DNA of 64,000 nucleotides, from positions 79,671 through 143,670 of the forward strand of contig JADKKK010000014.1 of NCBI GenBank assembly GCA_016720545.1, written 5' to 3'. Source of the DNA: Myxococcales bacterium (GTDB lineage: Bacteria; Myxococcota_A; Polyangia; Polyangiales; Polyangiaceae). The notes under the pieces were generated by a model, which did no database searches, was not told the DNA's origin, and saw only the letters and a list, made by a program, of their open reading frames with translations. Positions 9,191-18,762 of the stretch are shown here, piece by piece. Numbering within the stretch: position 1 is the stretch's first letter; each line of letters begins with the position of its first letter. A program made the translations under genes and the position numbers.

Positions 9191-11543
9191 TCAGCCACCG
9201 GCGGGCGCACTGGCCACGCATTGGAGGTGGGTGAGCGCGCCCACCGGCGGGGTGCCCGCGGCCGAGAACACGATGGCCTGGTAGCATGCGTCGAGGACCT
9301 TGCTGGACTCGGTGTTCTCGACGTAGCACCAGCCCGCCGCGGTGTCGCGCGCGCAGGTCTCGCCGGGCTTCTTCACGATCTGGTTGGCCTGGCAGACGGT
9401 GAGCGACGCCTCGTCCGATGTCTCCTTCTGGCTCTCGCGGAACTCCTCGAGGATCTCGGGAGCCGGATCCGTCAGACCGTACGCCGCGCACTTGTCGCCC
9501 TTGTTGGGGAGGGTCTCGAGGATCAGGCAGGAGACCTGGCCCTTCTGGTCGCGGGCGAGCTTCTGCGGGAGGCACTGGTTGGCGAGCGCGTTCTTCAGGC
9601 GGTCGACGATCGACTTGACCGCGGGCCGGTAGCCGTAGCGCGGGTTGGGCTTGCCGTCGACGTCCTTGGCCTCCTGCTTCTCGGCCGCGCCCTCGCCCGT
9701 GGTGAGCGGGCAGAGCGAGCTGATGATGCCCTGGTCCTTCAGCGCGTGGACGACACGGAACTGACGCTGCGTGGGGTACGCCTTCGCGCGGCTCTGCGTG
9801 GTCGCGGCGGAGCAGAGCGGCGGGTTCTTCGTGCCGTCGGGTCGCAGGTCTCCTTGTTCGTGGCGCCGCACTGCACGGGGCCGCGAGGGGAAGGTGCAGG
9901 CGTACTGGAGGTCTGGCCCTTCGTGTCCCAGTCGCGCAGCTCCTGCCGTCGAAGTTCGTGCCCGGCGTCGCGCTCGGCGCGGGCCGGCCGTTGCGCGGCT
10001 GACCGACTGGTCCATGCGCGCGTCCATGCCCTCGAGGTTGTACTTGTCGGGATCGCGACCGATGATCTTGACCCAGTCTTCCTCGGTGACCTTGCTCTTC
10101 TCGACGTTGCTCGCGTCGAAGTGGATGAGGTCCTGCGGGACACCGCCGACGACCGCGAAGAACACGAGGTCGGGCGCGCGCGGCCCCTTCTCGAGGTTGC
10201 AGAGGGCGTCGGCGTCGCCGCCGGCCTTCGGCAGGTTCTTGGAGAACAGCGGGTTACGGCACTTGCCCTGCCCGATGTAGTTGCCGTTCGCGTCGTGCTC
10301 GGTCACCCGGTCGGGGATCGGGTCTTGGTGAGGCCGTCGACGTAACGCTTGATGGGGTACTGCGGGTCGACACCGAAGCGCTGCTTCATCTTGTGGAAGC
10401 GCACGTTATGTCGTCGTCGCCCTTGCCATAGAAGCCGTCGTTGTCCTTGCACTTCGCGTCGGCCTGGACCTTGGGGTCGTTCTTGAAGCCGCAGGAGGTG
10501 CAGTCGGCGCTGCCGGGATTGGTGTCGCACGCGGTGGTGCCCTTCGGCGCGGTCGAGCCGCCACCGCGGTCGGGCTCGCGCTGCGCGCCGGCGATCCCCA
10601 TCGAGGCCGGGAACTTCGTGTTCATGAACGCCCAGCCCTGGTGGCCGATGGCGAGCGGATCGACGGCCGAGTCGTCTTCGTCGGTGAGCATGACGATCGC
10701 GACGAGCGAGTCGGCGCGGAGGAAGTCCGCGCGCTGCCGGAGGATGGTCTCGTCGACGCCGTCGTAGTCGGCCCCTCGCGGGCTGCGCACGACCCTCGCG
10801 TACGGGTCGGGCTGGACGAGGAAGTGGTACCAGCTCTCGAGGCTCGCCTCGAACCGGCAGCCGTACTCGTTCACACCGCCGATGAGGCCGGCGAAGGCGG
10901 TGTTGAAGTCGGCCAGGGTCGTGTACGGCGTCGAGCCAGCCGACGGCTTCTTGGCCTCGTTGCGCTTCACGCCCGGAAACCAGGAGAGGAAGTTCGAGGG
11001 CGACGCGTTCCCGATCGGCGTCTCTTTGGCGCCCGAGCGGTTGATGAGCTGCCCCTTGTCGTCGTTGTGCGCGTTCAGCGTCTCGTCGGTCGGGTTCTGC
11101 GCGTCGGCGCACGCGTCGGAGCCGAAGCCGCCCATGGACGACGAGACCACGCCGACGTGGATGTCGACGATCGGCTTGAACTCGGCCTTTCCGGTCTTGC
11201 ACTCCTTGCCCTCCTCGGCGGCGGGGTCGGCGCGGTCGCCCGTGGGTCTGCCGCTCTCGTCGACGCAATTCGGGGTGGAGAGGCTCTCGATGAGGTCGGG
11301 GACGGCCTCGCTGATGATGGCCTGCTTGTCGCCCATGGAGCGCGAGTTGTCGATCACGAGCAGCAGGTCGATCTTGTCGACCGCGGCCTGCCGGATGGCT
11401 GACGCTCGACCCCAGGGACCCGAGAGCGTCGGAGTGGGCGCGGAAGCGGTCACCCCCTGACAGGCCATCAGTCCGCCCACCACGGAGGAGACCGTCAACC
11501 CGCGCATGGTTCGCATGGTTCGCATGGTTCGCATGGTTCGCAT
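9191..11543 (-). pseudogene. VWA-domain lipoprotein of about 785 aa, broken by several single-base deletions
   Basis: The first intact piece (10386-11543) has a lipoprotein signal ending GGLMACQG and a von Willebrand A-like domain starting KIDLLLVIDNSRSMGDKQ. VAIVMLTDEDDSAVD follows further along. The sequence continues in other frames with FHKMKQRFGVDPQYPIKRYV, then VTEHDANGNYIGQGKCRNP, then a scrambled stretch around 9840-10000. After that it runs cleanly to the stop at 9191 with many paired cysteines. Adding one base at each of about seven places (near 10409, 10315, 9996, 9950, 9930, 9885 and 9848) gives one continuous extracellular protein. All the lesions are one-base losses, several in homopolymers, so read error is likely. 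Confidence 0.75.
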
Positions 11544-11546
11544 GGT
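11505..11546 (-). repeat. 9-bp tandem repeat carrying five in-frame start codons
   Basis: On the minus strand the unit ATGCGAACC (or ATG plus seven close bases) is repeated so that ATG occurs at 11543, 11534, 11525, 11516 and 11507, all in the frame of the VWA lipoprotein. This yields an N-terminus MRTMRTMRTMRTMRG ahead of the hydrophobic signal core. A GGGAG ribosome site sits about 6 nt before the first ATG, favouring 11543. The last ATG alone would give a normal-length signal peptide. Confidence 0.85.
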
Positions 11547-11907
11547 TCGCTCCCGAATGACCGATGTCGCGCGCGGGAGATGTTTGGAGGGCCCTGGATC
11601 TGCCCGCCCGACGCGGCGCTCGTGTCAGCCAAGAGACTATGCGCAGCACCGCACGCTTTCCAAGCGGCTTCTTCGAGCGAGGATGCGAGGGCGGCTTTCA
11701 GGATGCGTGTGTAGTGCTCGATCGCCTCGGCGCCGGGCGCTGAGCCTCTTGAACGTGAACTTCCCCTCGGCAAACGGACAGGCTGACTATGCCGCCATGG
11801 TGGCGAGTTGTCTCTTTAGTTCGAACCCGATCGGGCTCGTTGTCGATAAACTAGTGGCGCCGGGGTTTTGAGATTTGTCGCGGGCGGTTATCGTGGCTTC
11901 CGCTACG
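11547..11907. other. intergenic stretch between divergent genes
   Basis: This stretch separates the divergent VWA lipoprotein and the ExbD-like gene. An open frame covers 11495-11773 on the minus strand, but its tail is only the 9-bp repeat read in another frame and it resembles nothing. Promoters for both neighbours must lie here, but I could not pick convincing boxes. Confidence 0.4.
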
Positions 11908-12993
11908 ATGACGGAGCCGTCCCGCCCCACGGCTTCGGCGGCGCCGTCCCTTCCATTTCGAGGACTAATGGGCGAACGAGCACGGATACCCTGGGGAGTG
12001 ATCGTGATCGTGCTTTGTGCGCTCGGCGCGCTCGGCGGGGTGGGGGCGATCGTGGAGTACGCGGCGCGCGATCCGGAGTACGACCGTGCGAGGAGGGCTT
12101 CTCCCGCGCTTGCTCCCCGCGGGACGTCGATCTTGGCGCTCGCTCGAGTGAGCACCCCCCTGCCACCGATGAGCGACAGGGTGCGCGCCATGCCGCTCGT
12201 CACCTTGACTCCCCAGGCGCTCTTCTTGGGAGACGCCGAGGTCATGGCGACCCCTTCGCGCGAGGCGCTGGTTCGCTTCGGGCTTCAGGGAAGGCCCACG
12301 ACGGCAAGTGACGAGCAGCCGACATTGCCCACGCTCTTCTCGATGCTCGAGCCGTACCGCCCGGCGGCACCCCGGGCGAGGGGGCCGCGCGGGCTCGAAA
12401 AGAATCTGGACGACCGTATGCCGCATGGCGGGGTCCGCGTGCTCTTGTCAGAGAATACACCGTACCGGGCCTTGCTGGACATCGTTCAAACGGTGGAGAA
12501 GGCGGGGCACACCGACTTCTATTTCATCTCGGTCGGCCCGGACCAGCGCGGGCCCGACTTCGCGTTCAAGTATTCTACACGGATGGGGAGGGACGGGCAC
12601 CGCTGCGTCGAGGCGAAGGTAGACCTGCTCCTTGTGCCGGAAGGCGTTGGCATGGTGGCACGCCGCGCGGGCGTTGGCATGGTGGCACCCGTGGGCGCGG
12701 GCTGCGAGCAGGGCGTCGGACTTACGATTCCGCGCCAGCAGGTCGCTTCCCAGCTCGCCGCTTGCGTGAAGAAGGTGCTTCATCATGGCTGCGTGGTGCG
12801 TTACGGCATCACCGCTACCCCGGAGGTGTCGCCGGGAGCGGTCTACGAAGTGCTCACGGCGCTGGAGCCTCCCCAGCACGATGAGGGCGACGAGTACCGG
12901 TGGCCCGAGTTCGCGGCCGTCGCGTTGAAACTGCTTGAGCCCATTGGGCCGATGTCCGTCGAAGAATGGCAGCGCACATACTCGATCAAATGA
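11908..12993 (+). CDS. single-pass membrane protein with ExbD/TolR-like domain
   Basis: The ATG at 11908 starts MTEPSRPTASAAPSLPF. An upstream TTG at 11875 in frame is possible. One membrane helix, WGVIVIVLCALGALGGVGAI, follows a short cytoplasmic tail and precedes a large periplasmic part. Segments such as GGVRVLLSENTPYRALLDIV followed by an EKAGHTDFYF strand resemble the ExbD/TolR periplasmic domain of proton-driven energy transducers. The arrangement is longer than a normal ExbD of about 140 aa and there is no ExbB partner nearby. An 18-bp direct repeat at 12644-12661 and 12671-12688 duplicates a GVGMVA motif. Function is not established. Confidence 0.6.
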   Translation: MTEPSRPTASAAPSLPFRGLMGERARIPWGVIVIVLCALGALGGVGAIVEYAARDPEYDRARRASPALAPRGTSILALARVSTPLPPMSDRVRAMPLVTLTPQALFLGDAEVMATPSREALVRFGLQGRPTTASDEQPTLPTLFSMLEPYRPAAPRARGPRGLEKNLDDRMPHGGVRVLLSENTPYRALLDIVQTVEKAGHTDFYFISVGPDQRGPDFAFKYSTRMGRDGHRCVEAKVDLLLVPEGVGMVARRAGVGMVAPVGAGCEQGVGLTIPRQQVASQLAACVKKVLHHGCVVRYGITATPEVSPGAVYEVLTALEPPQHDEGDEYRWPEFAAVALKLLEPIGPMSVEEWQRTYSIK

Positions 12994-13145
12994 TGCGCCG
13001 TGGTCCACGCTCCGGCGCACACACCCGCGCCGGGTACGCTCCCGCCTCGAAGCCGCGCCTTCGCCCGGCCCGTGCCGCATGGAAGACGATCGCCCCCGCC
13101 AGTCGTGCATGGGCATATGAGGCCGAGTCGCTGACCGGGTGACCC

Positions 13146-15215
13146 TCACTCCACGCCCATCACCCGCACGGTGCGCGCCGGCACGTCGAGGGTGAACGCG
13201 CCTGCCTCCGCCACGACGGGACCCGTGGGCGTGCGCTCGAGCAGATCGCGGAGCGCGCCGACACGCCCGACGGAGAACGTGACCTCCACCGCGGCGTCGG
13301 TCGGGTTCATCACGAACACCACGCGGGCCTCGCCCTCGCGATCCTCGTGGACGGTCACGAAGCACGAGGTGGGGCTCACCGGGTAGGTGGGCAGGCCGAG
13401 CTCCCGGACACGCTCGGCGACCAGCGCGTCGGCGTCGGTGGCCTCGTCGAGCGCGCACACCTCGAGGCCCTCGATGGCGTGCGGCGTCGCCATCGTGCGC
13501 ATCTGCCCGTCGCGCGACGGCACGCGCGGGCCGAGCGTGACGCGCGCGCCGGTTTTGCGTGCAGACTGCAGCTTTTCGACGAACTCCGGCTTCAGGCCCG
13601 CGACGCTCGCGCACACGATCCACGAAGCTCCCGCGGTCGACTCCTCGAAGCTGTCGCCGCCCGCGTACGCGAACGGCACGCCGCGCGCGAGCAGCGCACG
13701 CTCGAACGCGAGCAGGAACGACTCGGCGACGAACGTGGGCACCTCGCCGGTGCCGAGCTCCTCCTCGAGGCACGAGTCGCGAAAGCCCACGCCGATCACG
13801 TTGAAGAGCGTAGGGGTCACGGGGCCGAACGCGTGGGTGGCGCGGGCGAGCCGCCGGAGCGCGCGCGGCACCACGAGGCGCACGGGCACCCGCCGGCGGA
13901 GCTCGTGAAAGCGCACCGTGTCGAACAGTGAGTTCAACCGGCGGTACGCGTCGGCCAGCGGCCGCGGCGCCCCGTGCGGATCCACCGGCGCGCCGATCCA
14001 GCGCTCGCGGTCGACCGCCATGTAGAGGTTGTACGCGCGGAGGCCGTAGGCCATCGCGGCGAGCAGCGTGTAGAGCGAGTCGTGCTCGTCGAGCGGCGCG
14101 AAGATGGGCGGATAGCCCGCGCCCATCTCCGCCGCGAAGGGCGGGCCCCCAAAACCCTCGGCGCGCGTCGCGAGCTCGGTCGTGCGGCGCAGCAGCGTCA
14201 TGTGCGCCTCGGGCGTGGCCGGGTGGTAGTAGTCGAGCCCGACGAGGTCGACGATCTTCGCCATTCGGCCCGCGTTGAGCGCGGTGGCGGCCTCGCCCGG
14301 CGGCAGGTTGTGCGACGTGGGAATGCCTCTGAAGCCCGCCTCCTTGCCCACCTCGGCGAAGCGCACCATGGCCGACGCGAGCAGGTGCTCGTGGAAGGTC
14401 ATCCAGTCCATGTGGCGCACGAGGTCGTCCGGCGCCTTGGCGTCGAAGCGGGTGGGCGGCGACACGCTGGCGAAGGTGGTGAGCTCGCCCTGCTCGCGCC
14501 ACGCGGCCCGCAGCGCCTCGATCGTGTGGTACTTTTCGCGCAGAAACTGGCGAAAGAGGCGGAGCGCGTCGGGGTGGTAGTCCTGGTCGTACGGCCCGTC
14601 GCGGAAGTACAGCGCCCCCTCGTTGTCCACCTGAAAGAGCACGATCGGGCCCGCGGGATACACCCGGTCGGCGAGCTCGCGCCCGACCGCGCGGAGCCAC
14701 TCGGCGGCCTCGTCGTGGAACGTGTCGCTCGCGTAGCTCGGCACCGGGAAGGCGACGGGCACCATCGGGAGAATGACCGGGTTGTTCTTGGGCGTGCGGG
14801 CCTGGCAGGCGGGGTCCCACACGACGCGCTCGGGGACGCCGAAGAAGGTGAGCTCGGCGTTGATGTGCGGCCCGGGCCGGAGGATGACGTAGAGCCCGCG
14901 CTCGGCGGCGAGGTCGACGAACTTGCGCACGTCGAGCCGCGGATCGATCGAGCCGAAGTCGTAGCGGTTCTGCGAGAGCTCGTGCACGCCCCACGGCACG
15001 TAGATGTCGACGAGGCGCATGCCCATCGCGCGGAGGGCGTCGAGCGCGGGCGCCCAGTCTTCCACGTCGTGGCGGAAGTAGTGCATGGCGCCCGCGACGA
15101 GCGGCACGAGCACGTCGGGGCCGCCGCCCGCGGGGCGCAGCAAGAGCCCGTCGGGGTGCACGGAGACCGCCGGCGGCGACCTGCGGATGGCGGAGGGAAC
15201 GCCGCGTTCAGTCAT
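13146..15215 (-). CDS. glycoside hydrolase family 35 beta-galactosidase
   Basis: The (beta/alpha)8 barrel begins LVAGAMHYFRHDVEDWAPAL and continues with VDIYVPWGVHELSQNRYDF and YVILRPGPHINAEL, all hallmark GH35 strands. The acid/base Glu lies in LFQVDNEGALYF at about residue 200 and the nucleophile is likely the Glu of FAAEMGAGYP. The C-terminal third is beta-rich, as in this family. It should release terminal beta-galactose from glycans. No signal peptide is seen from the ATG at 15215 (an upstream start at 15233 adds six residues), so it is probably cytoplasmic or exported by an unrecognised route. Confidence 0.85.
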   Translation of the reverse strand: MTERGVPSAIRRSPPAVSVHPDGLLLRPAGGGPDVLVPLVAGAMHYFRHDVEDWAPALDALRAMGMRLVDIYVPWGVHELSQNRYDFGSIDPRLDVRKFVDLAAERGLYVILRPGPHINAELTFFGVPERVVWDPACQARTPKNNPVILPMVPVAFPVPSYASDTFHDEAAEWLRAVGRELADRVYPAGPIVLFQVDNEGALYFRDGPYDQDYHPDALRLFRQFLREKYHTIEALRAAWREQGELTTFASVSPPTRFDAKAPDDLVRHMDWMTFHEHLLASAMVRFAEVGKEAGFRGIPTSHNLPPGEAATALNAGRMAKIVDLVGLDYYHPATPEAHMTLLRRTTELATRAEGFGGPPFAAEMGAGYPPIFAPLDEHDSLYTLLAAMAYGLRAYNLYMAVDRERWIGAPVDPHGAPRPLADAYRRLNSLFDTVRFHELRRRVPVRLVVPRALRRLARATHAFGPVTPTLFNVIGVGFRDSCLEEELGTGEVPTFVAESFLLAFERALLARGVPFAYAGGDSFEESTAGASWIVCASVAGLKPEFVEKLQSARKTGARVTLGPRVPSRDGQMRTMATPHAIEGLEVCALDEATDADALVAERVRELGLPTYPVSPTSCFVTVHEDREGEARVVFVMNPTDAAVEVTFSVGRVGALRDLLERTPTGPVVAEAGAFTLDVPARTVRVMGVE

Positions 15216-15300
15216 GAGCACGACGGTTAGCATCGTCGGCGCCGCCGCGCAGCAACCCCGCGACCCGCGCCTCCACTCTCGCGGCCCCTCGCGAGGCCCT

Positions 15301-15362
15301 CGCCTCCCCCTCGCTTCCCCCGCTCGCCTCCCCCTCGCTTCCCCCGCTCGCCTCCCCCTCGC
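15301..15362 (+). repeat. 24-bp tandem repeat between the galactosidase and kinase genes
   Basis: A C/T-rich unit of 24 bp occurs at 15301-15324 and 15325-15348, with a partial third copy to 15362. It lies between two genes read on the minus strand. As purine-rich RNA it would fall in the spacer of a joint transcript. No function is evident. Confidence 0.8.
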
Positions 15363-16427
15363 CTACGCGCGGAGCTCGTCGCCGACCGCCCGACTCAGGA
15401 GCGCGTGGAGGCGGCGCATGCCGTCGTCGTGCGGCGCGAGGCGCTCGAGCGCGGTGCCTACCTTCCCGACGGTGGGGGTCACGAACTTCAGGAACGCGCT
15501 GTTGTTCTTCTCGCGGTCGATGAACACGAAGCGGCCGGCGTCCTTCAGCTTGCGCTGCACCGTGACGAGGTCGAACTCGTAGAGGAGGCCCTCGCGGCCG
15601 GCGGCGTCGAGGCCCGCCGCGTCGGCGTATTCGCCGAGCCGAGCCTCGACGAACGCGCGATCGAAGGTCTGGTAGCTGTCGTTGAGCAGGGCCACGAGAT
15701 CGTACACGCGCGGCCCGAGGAGCGCGTCTTGGAAGTCGATCCACACGAGGCCGTGCGTCTTGCCGGGGCGGCGGGGCTCGTCGCGCACCATGAGGTTGCG
15801 CGACTGGTAGTCACGGTGGGTGAAGCCCCGGGAGAGCTCGGACACGCGCCGCGCGAGGGTGTCCGCGTGGACGGAGAACTCGGCCGCGTCGTCTGCGGTG
15901 AGCGCCTTGCCGCGCGCGTCGAGGCCCCACTCTCGGAAGTGCTCGATCTCCCAGCGGAGCAGGGTGTAGTCGAACGAGCGACTGGCCACGATCGACCCCG
16001 CGGGGAGCTCGCGGAGCGCGGCCTGCGCCTCGGCGAGATCGCGGACCGCACACGTGTAGAGCGCAGGCTTCTCGGTCGGCACGCGCGAGAGGTAGTTGGC
16101 GAGGGTGTCCTCGCCGAGGTCCTCGAGGAGCAGCCAGCCGTTGGCGGTGTCCTCCGCGAACACCTCGGGCACGTCCACGCCGCGGGCGGCGAGCAGGTCG
16201 CGCACCTCGAGGAACGGCCAGCGCTCGGTCGTCGCGCCGTTGTGCACCTCCTCCGGCTTGGGGCCATCGGGGACGAACATCGCGACGAGGCTCTTCCCGC
16301 CTTCCTGCGGGGTGACGCGAAAATAGCGGCGCGTGGAGGCCCCGCCCGGCATCTGCGAGATGTCCACGGAGGCCGACGACCAGACCTTCGCGCACAGGCG
16401 CTCGAGGGGCGCGAAATCCAACTCCAT
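15363..16427 (-). CDS. AmgK-like aminoglycoside-phosphotransferase-fold sugar kinase
   Basis: The protein has the APH/choline-kinase fold. It shows GGASTRRYFRVTPQEGG (nucleotide loop), WLLLEDLGEDTLANYL (hinge), GFTHRDYQSRNLMV (catalytic HxD..N) and VWIDFQDALLGPRVYDLVAL (metal-binding Asp). The IDFQDALLGP..YDLV stretch is characteristic of the COG3178/AmgK group, which phosphorylates the anomeric carbon of N-acetylmuramate or N-acetylglucosamine in peptidoglycan recycling. Its usual nucleotidyltransferase partner MurU is not next door, so the substrate is an inference. Length, about 354 aa, fits the family. Confidence 0.75.
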   Translation of the reverse strand: MELDFAPLERLCAKVWSSASVDISQMPGGASTRRYFRVTPQEGGKSLVAMFVPDGPKPEEVHNGATTERWPFLEVRDLLAARGVDVPEVFAEDTANGWLLLEDLGEDTLANYLSRVPTEKPALYTCAVRDLAEAQAALRELPAGSIVASRSFDYTLLRWEIEHFREWGLDARGKALTADDAAEFSVHADTLARRVSELSRGFTHRDYQSRNLMVRDEPRRPGKTHGLVWIDFQDALLGPRVYDLVALLNDSYQTFDRAFVEARLGEYADAAGLDAAGREGLLYEFDLVTVQRKLKDAGRFVFIDREKNNSAFLKFVTPTVGKVGTALERLAPHDDGMRRLHALLSRAVGDELRA

Positions 16428-16523
16428 TCCCCATGGTCAACCCATTCGCCGCGCCACGCGAAGCGTTTTTTTTCCTGACCCTGCGACCGCGGGGGCCCGG
16501 CCCACAGGCCCGCCGAGGCCGAG

Positions 16524-17468
16524 CTACGCGAGGATGCCACGGTGAGGCTTCGCGGGCGCCGGGACCTCGGTCGCGTCGATGCGGCGCAGCAGGTTGATCT
16601 CGATGGTACGCGAGATCGCGAAGAGCGCGAGATCGTTGGGGTCTAGGCCGAACGGCTGCTCGAGCTCGTCGCCGATCGAGTCGAGGCCGAGGAGCGCGTA
16701 CGACACGAACGCCACGACGGCGACGGAGGCCCAGCCGAGCGCCTCCGCGGTGCCGAAAGGCAAGAGGGCGCAGTACGACCCGACGATCCGGTGCATGAGC
16801 ACAGTGTACGAGTACGGGATCGGCGTGGTCTTGATGCGCTCGCAGGCGCCCTGGACGTCGGTCAGAGACACCAGCGACTGCTCCAGGATGGGTGCATGGT
16901 ACATGTGCACGAGCCCGCGCCGGCGCGCGGCGAGGAAGTGCTCGCCGAGCAGCCCGAGCAGCGCGATGGGCACGTTCTCGTGGGGGGCGATCGCGGCGAG
17001 CTCCTCCGCGGTGAGCACCTCGTCGAGCCCGAGCCTCGCGTCTTGGTCGCGCAGGTGGTGCCGGAACGCGTGGACGTAGGCGACGACCATGCGCACGAGC
17101 CGCTCTTGCTCCTGTCGCACGGCCGCGTGCTCCTCGGGCGAGGCCCCCTCCGGCGCCACGATGAACGTCGTGATCTGTCGGGCCAAGCTGCGCGTGGTGT
17201 TCACGAGCGCGCCCCACAGCTTCCGCCCCTCCCAGAAGCGGTCGTAGCTCGCGCTGTTCCGGAAACCCAAGAAGATGCCGAGCGGCACGCCGATGAGGGT
17301 GAAGGGAGTGGTCGTGAGGCTGAAGTGGAAGTGTGGCAGGTGGTGGTAGGCGTACGACGAGATCACCGCGAGCGTAGTGACGCCGGCCACGCGGGGCCAG
17401 ATGCGTGGGAGGGCGCGTCCGCCGAGCGCAATGTCGTAGATCCACGCGTTCTTGGTCTGCACCCACAT
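16524..17468 (-). CDS. bestrophin family membrane channel
   Basis: The start is taken at the ATG of MWVQTKNAWIYDIALGG. Longer in-frame extensions lack family features. The N-terminal part has two membrane helices around VTTLAVISSYAYHHLPHFHF and PFTLIGVPLGIFLGFRNSAS, the latter containing the family FRNSASYDRFWEGRKLWGAL block. Further helices lie at MHRIVGSYCALLPF and the following stretch. The sequence ends with GLDSIGDELEQPFGLDPNDL, the conserved bestrophin end. Bacterial relatives (formerly UPF0187/YneE) are cation- or anion-selective pentameric channels. The length of 314 aa is normal. Confidence 0.88.
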   Translation of the reverse strand: MWVQTKNAWIYDIALGGRALPRIWPRVAGVTTLAVISSYAYHHLPHFHFSLTTTPFTLIGVPLGIFLGFRNSASYDRFWEGRKLWGALVNTTRSLARQITTFIVAPEGASPEEHAAVRQEQERLVRMVVAYVHAFRHHLRDQDARLGLDEVLTAEELAAIAPHENVPIALLGLLGEHFLAARRRGLVHMYHAPILEQSLVSLTDVQGACERIKTTPIPYSYTVLMHRIVGSYCALLPFGTAEALGWASVAVVAFVSYALLGLDSIGDELEQPFGLDPNDLALFAISRTIEINLLRRIDATEVPAPAKPHRGILA

Positions 17469-17579
17469 GGCGGCCGAGGGTATCCTCCACGGGGTCCTAG
17501 GGCTAGACCACCAGCGCCGTAGCTGCGCGAGGCGCCTCTCTGGCCCCCCGGAGAGGGTCGCGGCTGCTACGCTCGACAC

Positions 17580-17951
17580 ATGGCGAAGGCGTTCGTGTGC
17601 CGGTGCGAGGACGTCACTGTGCATGAGCTCGATGACGCCATCGCCCGTGGTTACACGGACATCGAGTCGCTGAAGCGGTACACCGGCTTCGGCACGGGGT
17701 ACTGCCAGGGGAAGGCGTGCGTGGCCCTCTGCGCGCGGCGCCTGGTCGAGGCCGGACACTCGGCGGCGCTCCCCTTCACTCCCCGGCCTCCCTTCCACCC
17801 GCTGCGGCTCGCCGCCCTAGCGGGGCTCGCGGCGATCGCGGAGGAGGACGCGCGCGACGAAAGAGCGCGCGAGGCGCGAGCGGTCGCTGGGTGTGCGGCA
17901 TCGGACGAGGACGAACCGGTCGAGGCGGGGCCAGAGGCCTCGGGGGAATAG
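17580..17951 (+). CDS. BFD-like [2Fe-2S]-binding domain protein
   Basis: The first 60 residues carry FVCRCEDVTVHELDDAI and GFGTGYCQGKACVALCARRL. The four cysteines, CxC and then C-x4-C, are those that hold the iron-sulfur cluster in the BFD/NirB/SoxA2-type domain. The remaining residues are Ala/Glu-rich and lack family features. Free-standing domains of this kind often serve as electron-transfer subunits of amine-oxidising dehydrogenases, but no such partner is present here. It is followed after nine bases by the reductase gene on the same strand. Confidence 0.8.
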   Translation: MAKAFVCRCEDVTVHELDDAIARGYTDIESLKRYTGFGTGYCQGKACVALCARRLVEAGHSAALPFTPRPPFHPLRLAALAGLAAIAEEDARDERAREARAVAGCAASDEDEPVEAGPEASGE

Positions 17952-17960
17952 GGCGGAAGG

Positions 17961-18761
17961 ATGAGCAGCGTATTCGTGAGTGGCCTCTTGGCGGGGCGCT
18001 CGGCGCTCGTGACGGGCGGCGGCAGCGGGATCGGCGCCGGCCTGGCGGTCCGCCTCGCCGAGCAGGGGGCGCGGGTGATGCTGGTGGGGCGCAAGCAAGA
18101 GAAGCTCGACGCCGTGCAGCGCCAAATCGTGGCGGCCGGCGGAGTCGCGGCGACGAAATCGTGTGACGTGCGCGACTTCGCGAGGGTCGAGGAGGCGGTG
18201 GCGGCGACCGTGGCGGCGCATGGCGGGCTCGACATCCTGGTGAACAGCGCGGCCGGCAATTTTCTGGCGCCCGCCGCCACCCTGAGCGCGAACGGCTTCC
18301 GCACCGTCATCGACATCGACTTGTGCGGCACGTTCAACTTCTGCCGCGCCGCCTTCGGGGAGCTGTCGAAGGCCCGAGGCGCGGTCGTCAACATCACGGC
18401 GACGCAGGCGACGGTGGCCACCCCGCTCCAGTGCCACGCCGGGGCCGCCAAGGCGGGCATCGAGAAGCTCACGCGCGATCTCGCGCTCGAGTGGGGACGC
18501 TTCGGCGTGCGGGTGAACGCGATCGCGCCCGGGCCCATCGAGGGCACGGAGGGCATGACGCGCCTCGCTCCGGGCGACGCTCCCGCCGCCCTGAAGGCGC
18601 GCGTGCCGCTCGGCAGATACGGCACGATCTTCGAGATCGCGGAGGCGATGACCTACCTCGTATCGCCCGCCGGCGCGTACATCACGGGCGCGACGCTGCT
18701 GGTCGACGGGGGCACGACGCTCATCGGTCCCGGCCCCTTCCTCGACATGATGGGCGGTTGA
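17961..18761 (+). CDS. SDR-family 2,4-dienoyl-CoA reductase-like enzyme
   Basis: A classical Rossmann fold opens with ALVTGGGSGIGAGLAV (NADP-binding TGxxxGxG at residues 18-25) and LVNSAAGNF. The YxxxK active site is changed to HAGAAK: Lys164 is kept, but the Tyr position is Ala160 preceded by His159. The same HAG.AK sequence together with VRVNAIAPGPIEGTEGM is what I associate with peroxisomal-type 2,4-dienoyl-CoA reductases (DECR2/Sps19). These reduce 2,4-dienoyl-CoA during oxidation of polyunsaturated fatty acids. The histidine kinase gene starts one base after the stop, so the genes are probably co-transcribed. Confidence 0.82.
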   Translation: MSSVFVSGLLAGRSALVTGGGSGIGAGLAVRLAEQGARVMLVGRKQEKLDAVQRQIVAAGGVAATKSCDVRDFARVEEAVAATVAAHGGLDILVNSAAGNFLAPAATLSANGFRTVIDIDLCGTFNFCRAAFGELSKARGAVVNITATQATVATPLQCHAGAAKAGIEKLTRDLALEWGRFGVRVNAIAPGPIEGTEGMTRLAPGDAPAALKARVPLGRYGTIFEIAEAMTYLVSPAGAYITGATLLVDGGTTLIGPGPFLDMMGG

Positions 18762-18762
18762 C

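Noticed and set aside
11495..11773. A 92-residue minus-strand frame ending in Pro-Cys-Glu repeats
   Set aside because: The repeats are the 9-bp start-codon repeat read in another frame; the rest matches nothing.
16468..16475. A run of eight T after the AmgK-like gene start, considered as a terminator
   Set aside because: No gene on the plus strand ends before it and there is no adjacent stem; on the minus strand it is an A run upstream of the kinase.
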